A stretch of DNA of 53,418 nt from Bordetella parapertussis (lineage in GTDB: Bacteria > Pseudomonadota > Gammaproteobacteria > Burkholderiales > SG8-41). Both the position numbers and the translations under genes were made by a program. Numbering within the stretch: position 1 is the stretch's first letter; every line of letters begins with the position of its first letter. A model generated the notes under the pieces. The model worked only from the letters and a program-made list of their open reading frames with translations, did not search any database and was not told the origin of the DNA. The stretch covers positions 1 to 53,418 of the forward strand of contig CAMATZ010000042.1 in NCBI GenBank assembly GCA_945861275.1, given 5' to 3'. Shown here in pieces: positions 8,086 to 15,789 of this stretch.

Positions 8086-9181
8086 CGAAACGAGCCGTGG
8101 AAAACCGCGTGAGTTCCGGCGGCAATGCGCCGTCGATCACGTATTGCGCATAATGTAGCGCGTGCGCCGCGGCGAGCGTCACCCCGCTGTGGCAGGTGCA
8201 TACGAAGGCGCCGGGATACGCGCGCGACTGTTCATAAATCGGCAGGCCATCGGGCGCCATCACGCGCAGTGCGCCCCAGGTGCGCACGATGCGCACCTGG
8301 CGCAGGAACGGAAAGGTTTTCACCGCGCGCGCGGACAGCGTGCGGATAATTTCCGGCGAGGTGGTGTCATCAAAGCCCGCCTCTTCGCGCGATTCGCCGA
8401 TCATGATGGTACCCTCGACCGTTTGCCGGATCATCAGCGTGGGCATGGGCAGCACCGGCGCTACGCGTTCGGTGACGATGATCTGCCCGCGCAGCGGCTG
8501 CACCGGCACATTCAGCCCGACCAGCGCGCCCAACGCCTTGTTACCCAGACCCGCGCCCAGCACCAGACGTGGCGCGGCAAATGTTTCCCCCTGTGCGGTA
8601 ACGGAAAACCTATTGGGCGCTGCGTTGATTTGCTTGATGTGTGCATTGGGCACATAGCGGCCGCCCCGCTTGAGCAATGCGGCATGCAGCGCACGCAGCG
8701 TGTACAGCGGATTGGCGTGGCCATCGTAGCGCGTGTACGAGGCGCCCACCACTTGCGGCCCAATCACCGGCAACAGTTTTTTGAGTGCCGCGTGATCCAG
8801 CATCTCATAGTCGAATTGCGTCTCGCCGGCCTCCGCGTGAAGCTGCTTCATCAAGCGGCGACGCTTGTCGAATTCTTCTTCGCTGAGGCATGGGGTTACA
8901 CCGCCGGGCCGCTCGTGACCCGTGGCAATGCCGGTTTCATCCAGCAGGTCTTTGGAGAATCCGGCCCACACCTCGGATGAGCCGCGCGTCCAGCGCTGAT
9001 ATTCCGGCACACCAAAACCTTTGCTCTGCACCCACACCAGCCCGAAATTGCCGCGCGACGCGCGATGCGCGATGTCGCCTTCGTCCAGCACGACTACCTT
9101 CTGGCCGCGGCGTGCCAGGCCATAGGCCACCGCTGCGCCAACCAACCCGCCACCAATTACGATTGTGTCAAAGTCCGCCAT
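8066..9181 (-). CDS. FAD-dependent oxidase/dehydrogenase subunit (HcnC / DadA-like)
   Basis: A protein of 371 residues of the D-amino-acid oxidase (DAO) fold. It has the FAD motif IVIGGGLVGAAVAYGLARRG, HRASRGNFGLVW, GGRYVPNAHI, and a C-terminal WGALRVMAPDGLPIYE plus CHSGVTLAAAHA. It is the catalytic amino-acid-oxidising subunit in HcnC/OoxB/DadA-like complexes. I prefer ATG 9181 (MADFDTIVIGGG). An ATG 12 codons earlier lies in the loop of a hairpin (9197-9223), which would bury it. It follows the cytochrome c gene, a plausible electron acceptor. Confidence 0.87.
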   Translation of the reverse strand: MADFDTIVIGGGLVGAAVAYGLARRGQKVVVLDEGDIAHRASRGNFGLVWVQSKGFGVPEYQRWTRGSSEVWAGFSKDLLDETGIATGHERPGGVTPCLSEEEFDKRRRLMKQLHAEAGETQFDYEMLDHAALKKLLPVIGPQVVGASYTRYDGHANPLYTLRALHAALLKRGGRYVPNAHIKQINAAPNRFSVTAQGETFAAPRLVLGAGLGNKALGALVGLNVPVQPLRGQIIVTERVAPVLPMPTLMIRQTVEGTIMIGESREEAGFDDTTSPEIIRTLSARAVKTFPFLRQVRIVRTWGALRVMAPDGLPIYEQSRAYPGAFVCTCHSGVTLAAAHALHYAQYVIDGALPPELTRFSTARFDVRAAA

Positions 9182-9196
9182 CACATTTTGGTCGTG

Positions 9197-9223
9197 TGTG
9201 TCGTGCGCATGGCGCACGACACA
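9197..9223. repeat. Perfect hairpin with GTCGTGCGC core
   Basis: Arms of 12 bp (9197-9208 and 9212-9223) around the loop ATG, between the cytochrome c gene and the HcnC-like gene. The same GTCGTGCGC core forms the inner part of the larger inverted repeat at 10281-10364. It lacks a U-tract on either strand, so a REP-like repeat is more likely than an intrinsic terminator. Confidence 0.7.
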
Positions 9224-9250
9224 GATCTTCCCCGCCTCGTCCCTTCGGTC

Positions 9251-10219
9251 TTATGGCGCCAGCGATGCCGCATACGCCGCGAGATTTATCATGTCGTCGA
9301 GTGTGAGTTTTTCGACTGCGGTCTTCATCAGCGCACTGCCAGAACCAGCCCTGACCCCATGTTTGAAGTCATAGAGTTGGCGCACGGTATAGCTCGGGGA
9401 GCGCCCCGCAATACCGGGTATCGGCCCCAGGCCTTTCAGGTCGGGCCCGTGGCAAATGCCGCACTGCACCGTCTTGCCGCCACCGCCATCAGCGGCAAGC
9501 GCCTGACCTTTTTTGATGCTGCCTGGCGGAACATACGCTGTGAAGCTTGCGCGGCTGTCTCTGCTTACAAAGTCCTCCAGCTCGTTTGGCACCTCGATGA
9601 TGCGCTGACCCAAAGGCTCCGTCTCTCCGGGTTTCATGACCGCCAGATGCCAGCCGGTAATATAGGTCTTGGGCGCAGCGGCGGCTTCCACCACCTTCAC
9701 GATCGACCTGGATTTTACCGTCGAAAAATACGCGGCGGCTGCTTCAAGATCAGCATCACTGACTGCCGCGGATACCCTGGTTTTATTCACCATCGGCCCC
9801 CGGTTCATCACCGAACTTTTGCGCGCGCCGCTCTTGAAGTCGGCCATTTGCTGAATGATGTAAGCCGCAGGCAATCCGGTGAGATTGGCATTTTCCGGCC
9901 CGCCCGGACCATCCGCCCGATGACAGGCTCCACACGCAAGCGCATCGGGTTTCCTGCCGCTCGCGATAATTTCAGGCCGTACGGGGTAATCCGCCGGATG
10001 CCAATCAGGGGAAACAAAAAGATCGCGCAATTGCGTCAGTGTGTAGCCCGCAGTACTGCCTGGAACGCGGCGTACAGAGCCGTCATCTGGAACTGGTTTG
10101 AAACCGGGAGGATTGACCGGATAGGCCCACGCCGGCGGGCTTTCCACGCCTTGCGCCAAAGATACAGAAGTGACCATTGCGAATAACGGAGCAGCCAGAA
10201 ACATGGCACGCATCTTCAT
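9251..10219 (-). CDS. Exported dihaem cytochrome c
   Basis: A protein of 322 residues with an N-terminal signal peptide (MKMRAMFLAAPLFAMVTSVS, cleavage near SLAQG). Two c-type haem sites are present: C96-GAC-H100 and C253-GIC-H257, each in a cytochrome c553/cytochrome c class I-like domain (TGLPAAYIIQQMADFKSG; GRSPSYTVRQLYDFKHG). Start chosen at ATG 10219, seven bases after AGGGGAG. It is the first gene of the minus-strand operon with the HcnABC-like dehydrogenase and probably takes electrons from it in the periplasm or at the membrane (inference). Confidence 0.9.
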   Translation of the reverse strand: MKMRAMFLAAPLFAMVTSVSLAQGVESPPAWAYPVNPPGFKPVPDDGSVRRVPGSTAGYTLTQLRDLFVSPDWHPADYPVRPEIIASGRKPDALACGACHRADGPGGPENANLTGLPAAYIIQQMADFKSGARKSSVMNRGPMVNKTRVSAAVSDADLEAAAAYFSTVKSRSIVKVVEAAAAPKTYITGWHLAVMKPGETEPLGQRIIEVPNELEDFVSRDSRASFTAYVPPGSIKKGQALAADGGGGKTVQCGICHGPDLKGLGPIPGIAGRSPSYTVRQLYDFKHGVRAGSGSALMKTAVEKLTLDDMINLAAYAASLAP

Positions 10220-10280
10220 TGCATTCTCCCCTGACATTTGATGTGACTTGGCGAATGATTGTAGTCCAGCTTGCTTGGAT

Positions 10281-10364
10281 AGTGTAGCGTGCGCTGTGCG
10301 CACGACTCCATTTGCTGTACGAAATGCAATGTCGCTTTGTCGTGCGCGCGGCGCACGCTACACT
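10281..10364. repeat. Large imperfect inverted repeat (REP-like)
   Basis: Arms of 26 bases (10281-10306 and 10339-10364) differ at two positions, both of which become G-U pairs in one RNA strand. They are separated by 32 bases. The outer part is AGTGTAGCGTGCGC and the inner part shares GTCGTGCGC with the 9197-9223 hairpin. It lies between divergent genes (cytochrome c and M20 peptidase). Confidence 0.75.
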
Positions 10365-10394
10365 TCGCACAATCTATTCTGGAGCCCCAAACCC

Positions 10395-11786
10395 ATGACC
10401 CGCGAATCCGCCATCTCCCGCGCCACCCGTCACTTTGACGAAGGCCACTTCATCGCCGACCTCGCGCGGCGAGTCGCCATCCGCACCGAGAGTCAAATCC
10501 CTGAAAGCCGTCCGTACATGGACGTGTATCTCAAGAGCGAAATCACCCCTGCGTTTGATCGCATGGGATTCAAAACAGAAATTCTGCCGAATCCGGTCGA
10601 AGGCGTGGGGCCGATCCTGCTGGCCGAGCGATTCGAAGGCAATGATTTGCCCACCGTGTTGATGTACGGCCACGGCGACGTGATTCGCGGCCTTGAAGAC
10701 CAATGGCGCGCGGGCATCGAACCGTGGACGCTGAAACAGGATGGCGACAAATATTACGGCCGCGGCACCGCCGACAACAAAGGCCAGCACTCGGTGAACA
10801 TGGCCGCCATGCAAACCGTGATTGCCGAGCGCGGCAAACTCGGCTTTAACGTGAAGTTCATGCTGGAGACCGGCGAGGAACTGAGTTCGCCGGGGCTGCG
10901 CGAGTTTTGCGAGCAGCACAAAACGCGGCTCAAAGCCGACGTGTTGATCGCCTCCGACGGCCCGCGCCTTTCGGCGAAACGCCCAACGCTGTATCTCGGC
11001 TCGCGCGGCTGCATGAATCTGAATTTCACGGTTGAGCTGCGCGAAGGCGCGCATCACTCCGGCAACTGGGGCGGACTGCTGGCCAATCCCGGCGTGGTGC
11101 TGGCGCACGCGCTGGCGAGCATCGTCACGCGCGAAGGCAAAGTGCTGGTGCGCGACCTTATGCCTGAAAGTATTCCCGACAGCATACGCAAAGCACTGCT
11201 CAACTGTCAGCCCACGCCCGAACCGGATGAGCCGCAAATCGATCCGTGGTGGGGCGAGCCGGGTCTGAGCGCGGCGGAAAAACTTTACGCCTGGAACACC
11301 TTTGAGATACTCGCCTTTCGCACCGGCAACCCCGACAACCCGGTAAACGCGATTCCCGGCAAAGCTGTGGCGACCTGCCAGATACGGTTTGTTGCGGGCT
11401 GCGATGCAAATACCTTCATTCCCATTTTGCGCAAACATCTCGACGCCAACAAATATGAGTGCGTGGAAATCAGCATGGCGCGCAAAAGTTTCATGCAGGC
11501 CACGCGCCTCGACCCCGACAACGCGTGGGTGCGCTGGGCAGCGGAGTCGATACGCCGCACCACCGGTGCTGCGCCCGCGATACTGCCCAACATCGGCGGC
11601 TCGCTGCCCAACGACTGCTTCTCGGAAACGCTGGGCCTGCCGACACTATGGGTGCCGCACTCCTACGCCGGCTGCTCGCAACACGCGCCCAACGAACACG
11701 CGCTGGGTTCGATCATGCGTGAAGGTTTGCAGATGATGACGGGGCTATTTTGGGATCTGGCTGAGAAGGATCATCCCGCATCATGA
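10395..11786 (+). CDS. M20-family zinc metallopeptidase/deacylase
   Basis: A protein of 463 residues from ATG 10395. It has the M20 metal-site order: H93/D95 in VLMYGHGD, D127 in GRGTADNKG, the general base E161 in TGEELSSPGL, D188 in ASDGPRL, and a late H in QHAPNEH. The dimerisation 'lid' lies between about residues 205 and 330. No signal peptide is seen, so it acts in the cytoplasm. The family cleaves dipeptides or N-acyl amino acids. It is divergent from the amino-acid dehydrogenase operon, so the two may handle the same nitrogen source (inference). Confidence 0.9.
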   Translation: MTRESAISRATRHFDEGHFIADLARRVAIRTESQIPESRPYMDVYLKSEITPAFDRMGFKTEILPNPVEGVGPILLAERFEGNDLPTVLMYGHGDVIRGLEDQWRAGIEPWTLKQDGDKYYGRGTADNKGQHSVNMAAMQTVIAERGKLGFNVKFMLETGEELSSPGLREFCEQHKTRLKADVLIASDGPRLSAKRPTLYLGSRGCMNLNFTVELREGAHHSGNWGGLLANPGVVLAHALASIVTREGKVLVRDLMPESIPDSIRKALLNCQPTPEPDEPQIDPWWGEPGLSAAEKLYAWNTFEILAFRTGNPDNPVNAIPGKAVATCQIRFVAGCDANTFIPILRKHLDANKYECVEISMARKSFMQATRLDPDNAWVRWAAESIRRTTGAAPAILPNIGGSLPNDCFSETLGLPTLWVPHSYAGCSQHAPNEHALGSIMREGLQMMTGLFWDLAEKDHPAS

Positions 11787-11917
11787 AATATCAATAAAAA
11801 CAATGCGTTACGATACTTTAATGCATCTATACCAACACCGCACTGGCAATTGACACGCGCACAAGCGGCAGTGCAGACTTCGCGCCAGCGCTTACACAAA
11901 TCAATCGGGAGAACACC

Positions 11918-13498
11918 ATGAATTTACGCCATCTCTTGGCTGCGGCAACGGCAACATGCGCCACACTAGTGCTCGGCTCCGGCAGTGCGCTGGCGCACGA
12001 AAAAGAAGATCAGCTCGGCAAGGTGACTTTCCCGACGTCGTGCAACGCGAAAGCCCACGCGCAATTTGTCTCCGGCGTGGCCATGCTGCACTCCTACTGG
12101 TTCGGCGAAGCACGCAAAACTTTCGATGCGGCGCTGAAGGAGGATCCAAACTGCGCGATTGCATATTGGGGCATCGCACTCGATTATCTCGGCAATTCGC
12201 TGTCAGCCCCACCGCAACGTAAAAACGCCGAGGCTGCGTGGCAAGCGCTGGAAAAAGCGCGCAGCATCGGCGCGAAGACAGAGCGCGAGCGCGACTACAT
12301 CGAAGCACTCTCCACTTACTACCGTGATCACGACAAAGTACCGGTTAACACGCGCCTGCTTGCTTACAGCAGCGCCACCGAGCGACTGACACAACGTTAC
12401 CCCGATGATTTCGAGGCATGGGTCTTTTACGCGCTGAATCTTCAGGCCACCGCGCCCAAGAATGACATACAGTATTCGAATCAACTCAAGTCGGCGGGCA
12501 TCCTCGAAAAATTGCTGATAAAGAATCCCGAGCATCCCGGCGTTGTGCATTTTCTGATTCACGCCTATGACTACCCGCCGCTTGCGGAAAAAGGCATAGC
12601 CGCCGCGCGCCGCTACGCCAAGCTCGCGCCCGCAGCGCCGCACGCGCGCCACATGCCTTCGCACATTTACTCGATGGTGGGCTTGTGGGAAGACTCCATC
12701 GCCTCGAATCTGAATGCGCTTGAAATTCGCAAGGACTATTACCATGCGATGGATTTCACTTTATACGCGCATCTGCAACTGGCGCAGGATGCCAAGGCGC
12801 AAGCGGTGCTCGATCGCGCGCGCGAGATCGCGGCAAACGCGCCTGCCCCGGATCTTGGCATGAACACAGCGCTTTCCGCGATGCCAGCGCGTATGGTGAT
12901 CGAGCGTGGCGACTGGAAGGGTGCTGCCGCGCTGCCGGTCACGCCCACCACCTCGCCGATGGCCGAATCGCTGTCGCGGTTTACGCGCGGACTGGGTAGG
13001 GCACGCACCGGCGATGTTGCCGGCGCCAAGGCCGAAATCGCAACCATGCAGGGACTGCGCGAGAAACTTGAAAAATCCAACAACTCGTATTGGGCCGACC
13101 GCACCGAGGAGCAAATGCTCGCGGTAACAGCCTGGGTTGCACTCGCAGAAGGCAACAGGGAGCAAGCCGAAAAATTCATGCGCACGGCCGCTGACAACGA
13201 GGACGGCAGCGTGAAACATGTCGCAATGGAGAACCGGTTGTATCCTCTGCGTGAGCTTTACGCTGAAATGCTGCTCGAAATCGGCCAGGCCGCACCCGCG
13301 CTGCGCGAGTTCGAAACTGCATTGAAAGCCTATCCCAACCGTTATCGCAGCATCTACGGCATTGCGCGTGCGGCCGAAGCGTCTGGTGACAAGCGCAAGG
13401 CCGCCGACAATTACAACCGGCTGATGGCGCTGGCAAAAAATGCCGATTCGTCGCGGCCTGAACTGGCGCGTGCGCGCGATTACGTCGCTCAGCGCTGA
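11918..13498 (+). CDS. Exported TPR-repeat protein (copy 1)
   Basis: A protein of 526 residues. A signal peptide (cleavage near ALAHEKED) is followed by many TPR-like helix pairs. A conserved core shared with the next gene includes GVAMLHS.W (about 53-61), Cys42 and Cys79, RERDYIEA, and a His-rich block: H206, H211, H215 (HPGVVHFLIHAYD) and H242, H245, H249 (APHARHMPSHI). These residues are too well kept for a plain scaffold and might bind a metal. The family is widespread but uncharacterised as far as I know. Ribosome site GGGAG precedes ATG 11918. It heads a run of exported genes that ends with a multicopper oxidase and a beta-propeller protein. Confidence 0.85.
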   Translation: MNLRHLLAAATATCATLVLGSGSALAHEKEDQLGKVTFPTSCNAKAHAQFVSGVAMLHSYWFGEARKTFDAALKEDPNCAIAYWGIALDYLGNSLSAPPQRKNAEAAWQALEKARSIGAKTERERDYIEALSTYYRDHDKVPVNTRLLAYSSATERLTQRYPDDFEAWVFYALNLQATAPKNDIQYSNQLKSAGILEKLLIKNPEHPGVVHFLIHAYDYPPLAEKGIAAARRYAKLAPAAPHARHMPSHIYSMVGLWEDSIASNLNALEIRKDYYHAMDFTLYAHLQLAQDAKAQAVLDRAREIAANAPAPDLGMNTALSAMPARMVIERGDWKGAAALPVTPTTSPMAESLSRFTRGLGRARTGDVAGAKAEIATMQGLREKLEKSNNSYWADRTEEQMLAVTAWVALAEGNREQAEKFMRTAADNEDGSVKHVAMENRLYPLRELYAEMLLEIGQAAPALREFETALKAYPNRYRSIYGIARAAEASGDKRKAADNYNRLMALAKNADSSRPELARARDYVAQR

Positions 13499-13568
13499 CG
13501 CGTTTCTGCTTTTCCGGCGCAACATTACTTTCGTGTTACACAACAAATATCCATCACAGGAGACTGTC

Positions 13569-15173
13569 ATGATAATTCGCAAGTTCCTACTCAGTGTCGC
13601 CGCTACGCTCTTGTTGGTGTCGGGTGCCGCCCAGTCGCACGAGGTTGAAGGCAGAGGTCAGGTAGGCCGCGTCAAATTCGCGAACTCGTGCGACACCAAA
13701 GTGCAGCCGCTACTGCAAACCGGCGTGGCGATGCTGCATTCGTTTTGGTTCGGTGTGGGCGAGAAAACTTTTCGCGACGTGCTAGCGCAAGACCCCTCAT
13801 GCGCGATAGCGAACTGGGGCATCGCCGCGATCCTGATGTCGAATCCGCTCGCCGGCGCTGGTGCGTCTCCCAAGGGCGCGGCCCTTGCACAGGAGGCCAT
13901 CGAACAAGGCCGCCGTGTCACCCCCAAGACGCAGCGCGAGCGCGACTATATCGAGGCAGTTGCCGCGTACTATGAAGATTGGTCTAATCGCCCGGAACGG
14001 GCACGCCAGCAAGCGCGTTCCAAGGCATTTGAAGCCTTGGCCGCGCGCTACCCGGATGACGACGAAGCGCATATCTTTAGCGCGCTGTACATCACCAGTA
14101 CCCATTCGCAGGCGGATCAAACCTTTGCGGCTTACTTAAAAGCCGCCGCAATTCTCGAAAAACAGTTCGTCAAATACCCCGACCATCCGGGTGTCGCGCA
14201 TTACCTGATCCATAGCTATGACGCGCCGCCCATCGCCAAACAGGGTCTGCCCGCCGCGCGGCGCTATGCGAGCATCGCGCCGGCGGCGCCGCATGCGCTG
14301 CATATGCCTTCGCACATCTTTACCCGCGTTGGCGCGTGGGAGGATTCGGCTGCGACTAACATCCGTTCGGCTGCAGTGGCGAAAAAAGGAACGAATGAAA
14401 TCGCGGAAGCGTATCACGCAACCGACTATACGGTTTACGCCTATCTGCAGCTTGCGCGCGACACCGATGCCCGGCGCGAAATGGACGAGGCGCTAAAGGT
14501 CACCACCGGCATCCTCCCGGCGCAGCAATTTATCGCCCAATATTCGACTGCCGCAATGCCTGCGCGCTACGCGATGGAGCGCGGCGCTTGGCGCGAGGCG
14601 ATGCAGTTACAGCCTCAGCCAAGCAAGATTATGTTTGCAGACGCCATCACGCATTTCGCACGAGCGCTGGGTGCTGTGCGCAGCGGCGACACCGCCGCCG
14701 CGGAAAAGGACGCCGCCGAGCTCGCGCGGCTGCACAAAGAATTGCAGGATGCGAAGAACAATTATTGGGCCACCGAAGTCGAAATTCAGCGGCTCGCCGT
14801 GGCAGGGTGGATCGCGTTTGGCCAGGGCAAGACGGATGACGCACAGAAGTTGATGCGCGCAGCCGCCGATCTCGAAGACAAGAACGATAAGCATCCGGTC
14901 ACACCCGGCCGCATCGTCCCCGCGCGCGAGCTGCTTGGCGAAATGCTGCTTGAACTCAAGCAACCGGCGCAAGCGCTCCAGGAGTTCGAGGCATCGCAGG
15001 TGCGCGAACCCAACCGCTTTCGCGGCTATTACGGCGCGGCGCGCGCGGCGGAGGCAGCCGGTGACCGCCGCAAAGCCGCCGATCACTACGCCAAGTTGAT
15101 GGAACTGGCGAAGAATGGCGACGCGTCGCGTCCGGAGCTTGTGCGTGCGCGTGCCTATGTGGCGCAGCGGTAA
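13569..15173 (+). CDS. Exported TPR-repeat protein (copy 2)
   Basis: A protein of 534 residues from ATG 13569, after an AGGAG ribosome site. A longer frame to 13440 would overlap the previous gene and lacks a signal peptide. The signal peptide (MIIRKFLLSVAATLLLVSG) is cleaved near AQSHE. It is a paralogue of the preceding gene along its whole length: Cys41, Cys78, GVAMLHSFW, QRERDYIEA, HPGVAHYLIHSYD and APHALHMPSHI all line up at nearly the same residue numbers. The pair probably arose by tandem duplication and has since diverged. Function unknown; periplasmic. Confidence 0.85.
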   Translation: MIIRKFLLSVAATLLLVSGAAQSHEVEGRGQVGRVKFANSCDTKVQPLLQTGVAMLHSFWFGVGEKTFRDVLAQDPSCAIANWGIAAILMSNPLAGAGASPKGAALAQEAIEQGRRVTPKTQRERDYIEAVAAYYEDWSNRPERARQQARSKAFEALAARYPDDDEAHIFSALYITSTHSQADQTFAAYLKAAAILEKQFVKYPDHPGVAHYLIHSYDAPPIAKQGLPAARRYASIAPAAPHALHMPSHIFTRVGAWEDSAATNIRSAAVAKKGTNEIAEAYHATDYTVYAYLQLARDTDARREMDEALKVTTGILPAQQFIAQYSTAAMPARYAMERGAWREAMQLQPQPSKIMFADAITHFARALGAVRSGDTAAAEKDAAELARLHKELQDAKNNYWATEVEIQRLAVAGWIAFGQGKTDDAQKLMRAAADLEDKNDKHPVTPGRIVPARELLGEMLLELKQPAQALQEFEASQVREPNRFRGYYGAARAAEAAGDRRKAADHYAKLMELAKNGDASRPELVRARAYVAQR

Positions 15174-15237
15174 TATTTGCCTACGCTGCCAATTTACGCG
15201 CTTTCCTGCCCCGCGCCTTGCTTCGCTCTCCCCTACC

Positions 15238-15255
15238 CTCCCGCCCGGGCGGGAG
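15238..15255. repeat. Perfect 18-bp GC palindrome
   Basis: CTCCCGCCC/GGGCGGGAG, flanked by CTCTCCCC and AGAGGGAG. It belongs to the same CT/GA-rich intergenic repeat style as 17641-17728 and 50967-51028. It might act as a hairpin after the TPR copy 2 gene. Confidence 0.6.
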
Positions 15256-15264
15256 AGGGAGTAT

Positions 15265-15295
15265 ATTTTGTGCACTCTCCCAGCTTGCACAAAAT
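15265..15295. promoter_or_regulatory. Inverted repeat upstream of the TPR/multicopper oxidase pair
   Basis: Perfect 10-bp arms ATTTTGTGCA (15265-15274) and TGCACAAAAT (15286-15295) with an 11-base loop, ending 20 bases before ATG 15316. It may be an operator for a dimeric regulator or an RNA hairpin. Regulator unknown. Confidence 0.5.
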
Positions 15296-15315
15296 GAGTC
15301 ACTACGGAACAACAC

Positions 15316-15789
15316 ATGAAACGCGCCACGACCGCCTTTGCAATTTCACTCACGCTTGCCCTGTGTACGGCAATGCCCATCGCCCTCGCCGAACCCTACG
15401 AAGACAACCCCGACGCTGCCGCGCGCGACCCGGACTACGCGGCGGGCAAGGCGGCGATGGACAAGAAAAATTGGCCCGAAGCTTTGAAGCGTTTTCATCA
15501 GGCCGCGTTGCGCGCGCCGGATAGCGCCGATCTGCATAATTATCTCGGCTTTTCCTACCGCAACCTCAAGCAGATGGACCTCGCGCTCAAGTATTACAAG
15601 CGCTCGATTGAACTCAACCCGCGCCATCGCGGCGCGCACGAATACATCGGCGAGGCGTATCTGATGATGAATAACCTGCCCAGTGCGGAAAAACACCTCG
15701 CCGCGCTGCGCGCGATTTGCCTGTTGCCGTGCGAGGAATTGACCGATCTGGAAAAAGCGGTCCAGGAGTATCGCGCCAGGCGAAAATGA
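15316..15789 (+). CDS. Small exported TPR protein
   Basis: A protein of 157 residues with a signal peptide (cleavage near IALAEPY) and about three TPR units (WPEALKRFHQAALRAP, SADLHNYLGFSYRN, LALKYYKRSIELNP). Two cysteines near the C-terminus (AICLLPCEEL) may form a disulfide. Its TGA overlaps the multicopper oxidase ATG (ATGA at 15786), so the two are translationally coupled and the protein is likely a partner of that oxidase. Confidence 0.85.
   Translation: MKRATTAFAISLTLALCTAMPIALAEPYEDNPDAAARDPDYAAGKAAMDKKNWPEALKRFHQAALRAPDSADLHNYLGFSYRNLKQMDLALKYYKRSIELNPRHRGAHEYIGEAYLMMNNLPSAEKHLAALRAICLLPCEELTDLEKAVQEYRARRK

Noticed and set aside
10374-11438. Minus-strand frame opposite the M20 peptidase
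   Set aside because: The plus strand holds all M20 metal-site motifs; the antisense frame has low-complexity composition.
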